From: Streptomyces sp. I05A-00742
GTDB lineage: Bacteria > Actinomycetota > Actinomycetes > Streptomycetales > Streptomycetaceae
Length of the DNA stretch: 64,000 bases
Assembly: GCF_013055795.1 (NCBI RefSeq)
Contig: NZ_JABETO010000003.1
Location: forward strand, 248,178-312,177
Reading direction: 5' to 3'
Shown here: piece after piece, positions 42,847 through 50,702 of the stretch
Numbering within the stretch: the first letter of the stretch is position 1
Layout of the letters: every line of letters begins with the position of its first letter
The notes under the pieces: model-generated
Seen by the model: the letters and a program-made list of their open reading frames with translations, nothing else
Database searches by the model: none
Told to the model about the DNA's origin: nothing
Position numbers and translations under genes: made by a program

Positions 42847-43932
42847 TCATTTCTTCAGTTCGAGTTGCTGGCCAGGGTGGATGAGGTCCGGATCGGCCCC
42901 GACGGCCTTCTTGTTGTCCTGGTACACCTTGTGCCAGCCGCCCTCGACACGGTGCTCCTGCGCGATCTCTGACAGGTTGTCACCGGGGCGCACGGTGTAG
43001 TCGTGAGCGGCGGGCCGCTCCGCACGCCCGCGCTCGGCACCGCGCGACGCGCGCTCCTGGTCCGAACCCGACGGCTCCGCGCGGTGTTTGCCGGTTGCCG
43101 CGCTCCCCTCGTCCGCTCCCTCGCGCTTGTCGTCCGCGCCGGGCGCACCGGTCGTGTCGGACGTACCCGGCGTGCCCGTGGGAGTGCCTGAGGGCTCAGG
43201 CGTGGACGGGGGCGTGGACGGGGACGTGGGAGAGGGCGTGCCGGACGGGGCCGGGGTGCCGCTGTCGGGCTTGCGGTGCTTGCCGCCGGACGGCTCGGGG
43301 GTCTCCGAGGTCTTGTCGGCGGACTTGTCGGAGGTCTTCCCGGAGGACGGGTCCGAGGACGGGTCCGGGGTTCCGCCGGACGGCTTCTCCGGCGTCTCCT
43401 TCTTCTCCTCTCCCTTCCCCTGGTCCTTCTCCTTCTCCGACGCCTTGCCGGGCGCCTCCTCCGACCGCTCCGGAGCCGGCTTCCCCGAGGACGGCGTGCG
43501 GGCCGGCTCCGGCGTGTCCTCCATGGCGCGGCCCGGGTTCACCTCGGGCGCCGGACCGGTCTTGGTCAGGTCCGACTTCACCGCGCAGGCGGGCCAGGCG
43601 TAGGGGCCGCGGGCCTCCAGGATCCGTTCGGCGACGGTGATCTGCTGGGCGCGGCTGGCCTGGTCGGGGCGCGGGGCGAACTCCGTTCCGCCATGCTTCT
43701 CCCACATCTCGTGGGTCATCTGGAGTCCGCCGAAGAACCCGTTGCCGGTGTCCGCGCTCCACAGCCCGCCGCTCTCGCACTGGGCGACGCGGTCCCAGGT
43801 GTGGACGTCCGCGGCGTCGGCGGTGGTGGCCCCGAGCAGGGGCATGGCGATTCCGGCGCCCGTCACTCCCGCGGCGACGACGGCTGCGGGCAACTGACGG
43901 GGGCGGCGATGTCGACCTTTCCCGGAGAGCAT
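42847..43932 (-). CDS. rpfC: Resuscitation-promoting factor with long charged linker and LysM domain
   Basis: A secreted 361-residue Rpf paralogue. A signal peptide ends near DAA (about residue 40). The Rpf domain follows with [13 protein letters not shown] (catalytic Glu) and GNGFFGGLQMTHEMW. About 180 residues of Pro/Ser/Thr/Glu/Lys-rich linker come next, including runs such as ASEKEKDQGKGEEKKE, and then the C-terminal LysM (about 312-360). It lies upstream of rpfA on the same strand but is separated by a long leader and has its own promoter. No ydaO riboswitch precedes this copy. The ATG at 43932 has AGAGG upstream. Confidence 0.9.
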   Translation of the reverse strand: MLSGKGRHRRPRQLPAAVVAAGVTGAGIAMPLLGATTADAADVHTWDRVAQCESGGLWSADTGNGFFGGLQMTHEMWEKHGGTEFAPRPDQASRAQQITVAERILEARGPYAWPACAVKSDLTKTGPAPEVNPGRAMEDTPEPARTPSSGKPAPERSEEAPGKASEKEKDQGKGEEKKETPEKPSGGTPDPSSDPSSGKTSDKSADKTSETPEPSGGKHRKPDSGTPAPSGTPSPTSPSTPPSTPEPSGTPTGTPGTSDTTGAPGADDKREGADEGSAATGKHRAEPSGSDQERASRGAERGRAERPAAHDYTVRPGDNLSEIAQEHRVEGGWHKVYQDNKKAVGADPDLIHPGQQLELKK

Positions 43933-43973
43933 GCGACGACCTCTCGTGTGGCTGCTGCTGAATATGACGGTCG

Positions 43974-44002
43974 AACATAGCGACGGCCTTCAGGAGCCAC
44001 AA
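43974..44002 (-). promoter_or_regulatory. Probable promoter of the second rpf gene
   Basis: On the minus strand TTGTGG (44002-43997), a 17-base spacer and TATGTT (43979-43974) form a vegetative-type promoter. It implies a leader of about 35 bases. Confidence 0.55.
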
Positions 44003-44050
44003 CCCACCGCCGTCAGGCCCCCGGGACGGTCAAGCCGAGTTGACGTATAG

Positions 44051-45334
44051 TCATGTGCCCGTCTGCCCGGGCTCCGGTGTGAAGCCGACGGGCAGCGTCC
44101 GCAGGCCCCGCATGATGAGCCCGCCGCGCCACCTCAGCTCGTCCGGATCAACGGAAAGCCGCAGGTCGGGGAGGCGCCGCAGCAACGTCGCGAGAGCCGT
44201 CCGGCCCTCCAGCCGCGCCAGCGGCGCGCCGAGGCAGTAGTGGATGCCGTGGCCGTAACCGAGGTGCTGATTGTCACTGCGGGCGAGGTCGAGCGTGTCG
44301 GGGTCGGCGAACCGCTCCGGGTCGCGGTCCGCCGCGGCGAGGACGACGAGCACGGGGTCGCCCTCGGCGACGCGCTGCCCGCCGATCGTCAGGTCCTGCG
44401 TGGCGAACCGCCAGGTGGCCAGCTCCACCGGACCGTCGTAGCGGAGCAGCTCCTCGATGCCCGTGGTGAGGAGGCTCTCGTCGCCGGCGGCCAGGGCGCT
44501 CTGGAGACGTGCCCGCTCGCCGGGGTTGCGCAACAGGGCGTACATCCCGTTGCCGATGAGGTTCACGGTGGTCTCGAAGCCGGCGAACAGGAGAATGAAG
44601 GCCATGGCGGCGGCCTCGTTCTCGGTCAGGTGCTCGCCGTGGTCACTGGCCCTGATGAGACCGGAGATGAGGTCGTCCCCCAGGGCCTCGCGCTTCCGGT
44701 GGATGAGCTCGGCCAGATAGGCGCGCATCTTCTTCACCGACCGCGCCACCCCGCCGCGCGGCCCTCCGCCGTGCCGGATCATCATCCCCGCCCAGTCCCG
44801 GAAGTCGTCCTGGTCCTCCGGCGGGACGCCGAGCATGTCGCAGATGGCGTAGATGGGGAGCGGGAACGCGAACTCGTGGATGAGGTCGGCCTCCCCGCGC
44901 GCGGCGAACCCGTCGATCAGCCGGTCGGTGAGCTCCTGCACGCGGGGCGCGAACTCCGCGACCCGCCGGGGCGTGAACGCCTTCGAGACCAGACGGCGCA
45001 GCCGGGTGTGGTCCGGCGGGTCGATGTTGAGCAGGTGCGTCATGAGGTTGGCGCTCCGCTCACCCGGAATGCCCACCTTGCCCTTGCCGTGCGCCGTCTC
45101 GGAGTGGTGCACGGGGTTCTTCGACAGCCGCTGGTCCGCCAGCGCCTGCCGGGCGTCGGCGTACCGGGTGACCAGCCAGGCCTCGACGCCGCTCGGCAGG
45201 GCGGTGCGGTGCACGGGCGCGTGCTCGCGGAGCCAGGCGTAGGCGGGGTACGGGTCGCTCGCGAACTCCCACGTGAAGAGGGGAGGGGTGGGGCCGGCGG
45301 CGGGGGCGGTGTGGTTGTCGTTCTTGTCGTGCAC
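44051..45334 (-). CDS. Cytochrome P450
   Basis: A 427-residue soluble bacterial P450. The I-helix motif is LLFAGFETTVN, the ExxR block ELLRYDGPVELATWR, and the heme-binding loop GYGHGIHYCLGAPLAR near residue 360 holds the axial Cys. The HLGYGHGIH variant is common in CYP105/107-like enzymes. No ferredoxin gene is adjacent, so electrons must come from elsewhere. It is syntenic, as I recall, with a core CYP107-type gene of S. coelicolor. Substrate is unknown. The GTG at 45334 is the start. Confidence 0.94.
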   Translation of the reverse strand: MHDKNDNHTAPAAGPTPPLFTWEFASDPYPAYAWLREHAPVHRTALPSGVEAWLVTRYADARQALADQRLSKNPVHHSETAHGKGKVGIPGERSANLMTHLLNIDPPDHTRLRRLVSKAFTPRRVAEFAPRVQELTDRLIDGFAARGEADLIHEFAFPLPIYAICDMLGVPPEDQDDFRDWAGMMIRHGGGPRGGVARSVKKMRAYLAELIHRKREALGDDLISGLIRASDHGEHLTENEAAAMAFILLFAGFETTVNLIGNGMYALLRNPGERARLQSALAAGDESLLTTGIEELLRYDGPVELATWRFATQDLTIGGQRVAEGDPVLVVLAAADRDPERFADPDTLDLARSDNQHLGYGHGIHYCLGAPLARLEGRTALATLLRRLPDLRLSVDPDELRWRGGLIMRGLRTLPVGFTPEPGQTGT

Positions 45335-45396
45335 GTTCCGACGCTACTAGGCGGGCGCGGCGCCGGGGGCGCCCCGGTGGCGCGCCCGGCGGTGAC

Positions 45397-45828
45397 TCAG
45401 TGGTGGCCGCCCCCACCGCTGCCGAAGGCTCCGCTGCTCCCCGGATTCCACTTCTTCCGCTCCTCCGTGAGCTCCTCCTCGTGGCTCCCGGGGTTCTTGA
45501 TCTCGTGCGGCAGGACCCGCTCCCCCGGCCCCTCCGTCCGCAGGTGGTCGGCCTCCCGGTGCTCGGTGACGTAGCCGACGGAGTCGTCGTTGTCGTCGTG
45601 CCCCGGCCCGTGGTCCGGCGAGGAGGGGCCCTTGTCGTACTCCTCGCGCGTCTGCCACGCGCCCTGCCGCCGCTGCGGCTGGCTCGGCGGCGGCGGTTCC
45701 TTGTCTCGCCAGCGCCGTCCGTACGCGAAGGCGAGGAGGAGCAGGGCTCCGACGCACAGCCCCACGACGAAGGGGGCGATGCCGCCGACCCAGGCGGGCA
45801 GGGCGAGGACCATCTGATCGGTGCGCAT
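45397..45828 (-). CDS. DUF6479-like single-pass membrane protein
   Basis: A 143-residue protein with one N-terminal membrane segment (about 10-35, VGGIAPFVVGLCVGALLLLAFA). A long hydrophilic cytosolic tail follows, containing GAWQTREEYDKGPSSPDHGP and HEIKNPGSHEEELTEERKKW motifs and a Gly/His-rich end. This matches a small Streptomyces family I know as DUF6479, with unknown role. The start is ATG 45828. Confidence 0.75.
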   Translation of the reverse strand: MRTDQMVLALPAWVGGIAPFVVGLCVGALLLLAFAYGRRWRDKEPPPPSQPQRRQGAWQTREEYDKGPSSPDHGPGHDDNDDSVGYVTEHREADHLRTEGPGERVLPHEIKNPGSHEEELTEERKKWNPGSSGAFGSGGGGHH

Positions 45829-45907
45829 GGAATGCGGGTACCCGGAGGGCGCCCGGACAAGACCGTCACTGAGCCGAACGGGTGTCCGGGAGCCCGGGAC
45901 CGGGCGG

Positions 45908-46933
45908 TTACGTCTCGGGCGTCTCTGCGGCCTCCGCCGCCTCTGCCGCCTCTGCCGCCCGGATCGCGTCGCGGTAGGTCCGGGCGGCGGCCCGCAGCGC
46001 GGTCTCCGGTTCGACGCCGTCCGCCTCGGCCCGGACGGCCATGGCCAGCAGCGCGTATCCGACGCCCTCGCCGGCCGGGACGGCCACGTCGAGTCCCTCG
46101 GTCCGCACCCGGGACGCGAGTTTCGCGGCGAGCGCCAGGGCGGGCTGCCCCAGCGGGACGCCCTCGGTCACGGACGCGCGCCGCTTCTCGGCGGCCTTGG
46201 TGCGCAGCCAGTGCGCCTTGACCTCCTCCGGCGTCCCGGCCGACTCGTCGCCGAAGACGTGCGGGTGCCGGTGGACGAGCTTGTCGACGATGGTGCCCGC
46301 GACATCGTCGATCGCGAACGGCTCGTCGGGGTCGTCCTGGGCGATGCGGGCGTGGAAGACGACCTGGAGGAGAACGTCGCCGAGCTCCTCGCGGAGCGCC
46401 TCGCGGTCACCGGTCTCGATGGCCTCCAGGAGTTCGTACGTCTCCTCCAGGCCGTATTTCCCCAGGTCCTCGTGGGTGCGGATGCCGCTCCACGGGCAGG
46501 CGGCCCGGATCCGGTCCATGACCTGGACCAGGTCGAGGAGCCGGGCGCCGGGCAGGTCGTACGAACCGGGCAGCAGCTCCAGCGCGGGCATCTCCTCCCG
46601 GCCGGAGCCCGCCATCCGGGCCAGCCCGTCGGTCAGGGCCGACTCCCCGGCCGCCGAGGTGATCACGACGACGGTGCGGCCCCCGGACCGGCAGTGCTCG
46701 ACGAGCTCCCGGGCGTCGAAGGAGGGGGACGCCGGGGACGCCTCCGGCGTCTCGGCGGTGACCCCCGCCTCCCGGAGGTAGGGCAGCAGCGGGTGGCCGG
46801 GGTCGGCGCAGAGCACCCGGTCGGCGGCGCGCAGCGTCTGCCACGCCGGCCAGGACAGCAGTCCGGGCGCGACGCGGTGGCTGGTGGTGAGCAGGACGAT
46901 CCGGCCGGCCGCCGGGGACGCAGAGTCGTTCAC
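45908..46933 (-). CDS. mazG: Nucleoside triphosphate pyrophosphohydrolase MazG
   Basis: A 341-residue actinobacterial MazG. The N-terminal third has a degenerate SAM-methylase-like/tetrapyrrole-fold character (LLTTSHRVAPGLLSWPAWQT). The catalytic MazG domain near 150-270 has CPWSGIRTHEDLGKYGLEE, then EETYELLEAIETGD and EELGDVLLQVVFHARIAQ (EExxE and ExxD metal ligands). The tail ends in AEAAEAAEAAE repeats encoded by a GCC/CTC tract. It removes aberrant or excess NTPs. The GTG at 46933 is followed upstream by the SurA-like gene on the same strand. Confidence 0.92.
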   Translation of the reverse strand: MNDSASPAAGRIVLLTTSHRVAPGLLSWPAWQTLRAADRVLCADPGHPLLPYLREAGVTAETPEASPASPSFDARELVEHCRSGGRTVVVITSAAGESALTDGLARMAGSGREEMPALELLPGSYDLPGARLLDLVQVMDRIRAACPWSGIRTHEDLGKYGLEETYELLEAIETGDREALREELGDVLLQVVFHARIAQDDPDEPFAIDDVAGTIVDKLVHRHPHVFGDESAGTPEEVKAHWLRTKAAEKRRASVTEGVPLGQPALALAAKLASRVRTEGLDVAVPAGEGVGYALLAMAVRAEADGVEPETALRAAARTYRDAIRAAEAAEAAEAAETPET

Positions 46934-46983
46934 CCTGTCGAGCGTAGGGGACGGCGGCCGGGGCGGGCCCCGAGGGGCCGTCG

Positions 46984-47601
46984 CTACACCGGGCTCTCGG
47001 CGTCCGGCAGCGCGGCGGGCCGCAGCCAGGGCTCCTGCACCGGGCGGGCGGTGCCGCGCTTGGCGTCCCAGGTGCCGTAGCGGGGGTTGATGTCGACGCG
47101 CAGGGCCTCGGAGGTCTTCATCAAGACCTCGTTGGTGCGGGCGGCGCCGAGCTTGCCGTCCAGTTTGGTGCGGACGAGGTCCATGGCGAGGGCCCGGTCG
47201 ATCTGCGAGGGGGCGATGCCGAGCGCCAGGAAGCGTCCCTGCACGGCCTCGGCGCCCCCGTTGGCCCGCTCGACCTGGGACCGCTCGTCCTGGAGCTCGT
47301 GGCGGGTGACGTCGACGCCGTTGTCGTGGCCTGCCTTCTCCACGATCCGGTACTGGACGAGCCGGATGAGGGTGTCCTGGCTGAGCCGCGCGCTGTTCGC
47401 CGTCAGCTGCTCGCCCTGCGGGGACGTCTCCTGCGCCTCCCGCACGTCCTCCACCTGGCGCTGGAGCTGCGCCACGGTGATCCGGTCGTCGCCCACGACG
47501 GCGGCGGCGCCGGGATGCGGGGTGGACCCGCAGGCGGTGAGCAGGGGCGTCGCGGCCAGCAGCCCTGCGGCGGCGGAGAGCGCGGTCCTTCGGCGGATCA
47601 T
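46984..47601 (-). CDS. SurA N-terminal-domain lipoprotein
   Basis: A 205-residue lipoprotein with lipobox LLTACGS near residue 24. The SurA-type chaperone domain begins with AAAVVGDDRITVAQLQRQVE, followed by helical segments. No PPIase parvulin domain is present. It probably assists folding or assembly of exported proteins at the membrane surface. The ATG at 47601 follows GGGAGG by five bases. It lies directly upstream of mazG, a pairing conserved in actinomycetes as far as I recall. Confidence 0.9.
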   Translation of the reverse strand: MIRRRTALSAAAGLLAATPLLTACGSTPHPGAAAVVGDDRITVAQLQRQVEDVREAQETSPQGEQLTANSARLSQDTLIRLVQYRIVEKAGHDNGVDVTRHELQDERSQVERANGGAEAVQGRFLALGIAPSQIDRALAMDLVRTKLDGKLGAARTNEVLMKTSEALRVDINPRYGTWDAKRGTARPVQEPWLRPAALPDAESPV

Positions 47602-47763
47602 GAAGCCTCCCGGCAGTGATCGTGCGGCGGTGCGTCGATCGACCTGGCGTTGATCGATGGTAGGGAGTCCGTGTGGCCGAGGCCACTGATTCGACCAACG
47701 ATTCGCCGGCAACCGGGATGCGCGGGCCGCCGAGGCGCCCGCGCCGGGCGGGACTTCAGCGGT

Positions 47764-49368
47764 TCATGCCCTGACCTCGCCCAGCCAGCGGAGGGTGTGC
47801 CGGACCTCCACGGGCAGCGGATGGTGCGGGCCGTGCACCCGCTCGGCGTCGAAGAGCAGGGCCACCAGCGTCTCGTGCGCGGCGTGCCGGTCACCGAGGG
47901 ACAGCAGGAGGTGGCCGGTGCGCCGGCGTATCTCGAACGCGGTGGCCAGGTCGTCCGGATCGAGCTGGAAGTGCGGCAGCAGCGCGCGGTACTCGTCGAG
48001 CGCCCCGGCCGCCTCGCCCAGTTGCTCCAGGCACTGGGCGGCGTCGTACCGGAAGCGCAGCACCTGCCGGGCCGCGTGCGGCCCCGACTCGGCGGCGTAC
48101 TCGTCGACCAGAGCACGCAGTTCGGGGAGGGCTCGCCGGTACTGGCCGTCGTCCATGAGCGTCGCCGCGTACTGCTTGCGCAGGCTCCGGACGATCCCGG
48201 AGCGCTCGCCGTGCTCGGCCGCGGCGGCCGGGAGTATGGCGCCGAGGATGTCCACGGCCTGGGTGATGCCGCCCTGGTCCAGCAGGCGCTTGACCTCCTC
48301 GACGGCCTCGGCGACGTCGGGCCCGCCGCCCGCGGCCGGGGCCGGCGGGCCCGCGGGGGCGCCGACGGGCACTCCGGCGACGGGGGTGGCGGCGGGGGTG
48401 GGGACGGGCACCGCGGCGGGGACGGTCGCGGACCGGTCGGGCCATGGGGCGTGGGGCAGCAGGAAGGGGCGCGTGGGGTTCATGGGGCCTATGGCCCCTC
48501 CCCCGTGGTGGTCGGCCAGGGCCTGGCCGGGCGTCGGGAGCAGCGGCGCGAGGGCCCGGTACGCCTCCTGGGCATCGGCGGGCCGGTCCTGCGGGTCCTT
48601 GGCGAGCAGGCGCAGCACCAGCTCCTCCAGGGCCGGGGGCACCTCGGGGCGGATGCGGCGGACCGGGATGGGCGGCTCGTAGAGGTGCCGGTGCAGGACG
48701 CCGAGCGCCGTCGACCCGGCGAACGGCACCTCCCCGCTGAGCAGTTCGTACATCAGCACGCCGAGCGCGTACAGGTCGGTGTACGGGCCGACCGCGCCGC
48801 CCATCGCCTGTTCCGGGGCCATGTACGCGGGGCTGCCGATGGGGGAACCGGTCCGGGTGAGGCGCGTGGTGTCGGCGTCCATGACGGAGGCGACCCCGAG
48901 GTCCAGGACCAGGACGGAGCCGTCCGGGCGCACCATCACATTCCGCGGCTTGAGGTCGCGGTGGATGATCGGCACGGCGTGCACCGCGGAGAGCACCGAG
49001 CAGAGCTGGGCGGCCACGGAGGCGGCCCAGGGCCAGGGGTAGGGCTCGTGTTCGGCGAGGTGGTCGGCGAGGTCGGCGCCCTCGACGTACTGCATCACGA
49101 GGTAGAGGTCGTCGCCGTCGCTGCCCGCGTCGTGGACGGTGACCAGACCGTGGTGGTCCACCTGGGCCGTCACCCGGCACTCGCGGACGAAGCGGCGGCG
49201 CAGCTCGTCCCCGCCGTCCTCGGTACCGGCCATCCGGTCGGGACGCAGCAGCTTCACGGCCACGCGGCGATCCAGCCGCCGGTCGTAGCCCGTCCACACC
49301 TGGCCCATGCCGCCCTGGCCGATGACCGTCGCCAGTTCGTACCGGTCGGCGATGACACGCCCGTTCAC
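47764..49368 (-). CDS. Serine/threonine protein kinase with C-terminal TPR-like region
   Basis: A 534-residue Hanks-type kinase. The P-loop is GQGGMGQVW (about 17), the ATP-binding lysine AVKLLR, the catalytic loop HRDLKPRNVMV near residue 136, and the Mg-binding motif DLG (LDLGVAS) instead of DFG. TGSPIGSPAYMAPEQ completes the activation segment. After a Pro/Ala linker the C-terminal 180 residues form TPR-like helices (RSLRKQYAATLMDDGQYRRA and similar) and replace the usual PASTA domains. No membrane segment is visible. The GTG at 49368 overlaps the stop of the upstream membrane-protein gene (GTGA), so the two are translationally coupled and the neighbour may be its membrane partner. Confidence 0.93.
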   Translation of the reverse strand: MNGRVIADRYELATVIGQGGMGQVWTGYDRRLDRRVAVKLLRPDRMAGTEDGGDELRRRFVRECRVTAQVDHHGLVTVHDAGSDGDDLYLVMQYVEGADLADHLAEHEPYPWPWAASVAAQLCSVLSAVHAVPIIHRDLKPRNVMVRPDGSVLVLDLGVASVMDADTTRLTRTGSPIGSPAYMAPEQAMGGAVGPYTDLYALGVLMYELLSGEVPFAGSTALGVLHRHLYEPPIPVRRIRPEVPPALEELVLRLLAKDPQDRPADAQEAYRALAPLLPTPGQALADHHGGGAIGPMNPTRPFLLPHAPWPDRSATVPAAVPVPTPAATPVAGVPVGAPAGPPAPAAGGGPDVAEAVEEVKRLLDQGGITQAVDILGAILPAAAAEHGERSGIVRSLRKQYAATLMDDGQYRRALPELRALVDEYAAESGPHAARQVLRFRYDAAQCLEQLGEAAGALDEYRALLPHFQLDPDDLATAFEIRRRTGHLLLSLGDRHAAHETLVALLFDAERVHGPHHPLPVEVRHTLRWLGEVRA

Positions 49369-50330
49369 TGCTCCTGCCCCCTGTGGTTCCTGGGCTCCTT
49401 GCGAAGGAGGTCACTCAACTCGTCCAGCTCGGCCCGTACTTGGTCGATGCGCTGCGGCGGCCGCGCCCGGTCCTGATGAGCCGGCGGCCGGGGCTGCTGG
49501 TGGCCGGGGTCCTGCCCGCCCGGGTGCGGCGGGGGGTATCCGTAGCCCTGCCCGGCCGCCTGCGGCTGCGGCGTGGCGGCGGCCGGGGGGTAGCCGTGGC
49601 CCGGGGGCGGAGCGGGGACGGGCGCCTGCCCCTGAGTCGGCGTCATATACGGGTCCCGGTCCTGATCCGGGGCCGGACGGGCGTGCCGCGGCCGGTACGG
49701 GCGCTCGGGGGCGGGGTCCGCCGGGGCGGCGGGGACTCCCGGGTGGCCCACCGGAGGTCCCGCCACCGGCGGGTGGGCGTAGGCGGTCTGCTGCGCGGCG
49801 AAGGCGGCCGGGTCGTAGTACGGCGGCGGGAGTTGGCCGGGGTGAGGCTGCTGTCCGACGTGCTGCGGCGGCGGGAAGGAGCCGGGCCCGGGCTGATGCC
49901 CGGCAACGGCCGGCGGGTAGCCACCGGGCCCCGCGGCCACCGGCGGGTAGCCGGCCGGGACGGCACCGGCCGGATACCCGCCGGGCCGCGGGGGCGCCAT
50001 CGCCCGGTAGTGGCGGATGTCCGTCCACAGGTAGTAGCCGATGGCCGACAGGCCCGTGCAGATCGCGCTGATCATCCCCACGGTGGGCCAGACCGTCCTG
50101 GACAGCCGCTCCGCCATCATGAACAGCCAGGCCACGGAGGCCACGAGCACGACCCAGAACCGCACCCAGTCGGCAGCCCTGCGCCGGACGATGGCGACCC
50201 GCAGCATCGGCACCCAGCTCACCAGGAAGGCCGTGCAGACGGTGATGGCAACGATGACCACGCGGATGGTGACGGCCATGGCGCGGCCCGGGCGGTGAGG
50301 CTGCGGTGGTCCGAGGCCGGGGCCATTCAT
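49365..50330 (-). CDS. Membrane protein with long Pro/Gly/Gln-rich tail, coupled to the kinase
   Basis: A 321-residue protein. Three hydrophobic segments lie in the first 110 residues (IRVVIVAITVCTAFLVSWVP, FWVVLVASVAWLFMMAE, TVGMISAICTGLSAIGYYLW). About 190 residues of low-complexity sequence rich in PGGYP, PPVAG and PQPQAAGQGYGYP follow, ending in a charged coiled helix (DQVRAELDELSDLLRKE). Start ATG 50330 has AGGAG five bases upstream. Overlap with the kinase suggests it is the kinase substrate or anchor. Confidence 0.75.
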   Translation of the reverse strand: MNGPGLGPPQPHRPGRAMAVTIRVVIVAITVCTAFLVSWVPMLRVAIVRRRAADWVRFWVVLVASVAWLFMMAERLSRTVWPTVGMISAICTGLSAIGYYLWTDIRHYRAMAPPRPGGYPAGAVPAGYPPVAAGPGGYPPAVAGHQPGPGSFPPPQHVGQQPHPGQLPPPYYDPAAFAAQQTAYAHPPVAGPPVGHPGVPAAPADPAPERPYRPRHARPAPDQDRDPYMTPTQGQAPVPAPPPGHGYPPAAATPQPQAAGQGYGYPPPHPGGQDPGHQQPRPPAHQDRARPPQRIDQVRAELDELSDLLRKEPRNHRGQEQ

Positions 50331-50630
50331 TGCTGCTCCTGGGATGCGGGATGTGACAGAGCCTATCCATCGACCCCGGAGCGCCCCCGAGGGTTGCACG
50401 GATCCGGAAAACGGCGGGAATCTCCGGCCGGGCGGGCGGACGGCCCACAGGCGGCCCGCTCACCCGGCGGCCCGTCGGTCCCGTTCCCGGGACCACCCGT
50501 CCGAAGGGCCGCCGGTTCGGGCCTGCGGACCACCGACCGGCGGTGGGGCGAGCATCCGGGCCAGGGACGCTCACCACCTGACGGCCCGTCGGCCGGACCT
50601 GCGGGGCCGTCGATCCGACCGCCTGCCCCG
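50331..50630. other. Gene-free stretch upstream of the kinase operon
   Basis: No coding frame is supported. It is very GC-rich, with many overlapping GGCCC/GGGCC palindromic words, and should contain the promoter of the two-gene kinase operon, which I could not pinpoint. Confidence 0.5.
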
Positions 50631-50689
50631 GCCGGGAGGCCGGGAGGCCGGGAGGCCGGGAGGCCGGGAGGCCGGGAGGCCGGGAGGCC
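50631..50689. repeat. Tandem repeat (GCCGGGAG)7
   Basis: Seven exact eight-base copies of GCCGGGAG plus a partial unit lie 14 bases from the stop codon of the methylase gene. This perfect array is a likely length-variable tract. Confidence 0.95.
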
Positions 50690-50702
50690 AGCCGCCCGGC
50701 CG

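Noticed and set aside
50631..50689. Direct repeats as a CRISPR array
   Set aside because: Units are eight bases with no spacers and no cas genes; it is a simple tandem repeat.
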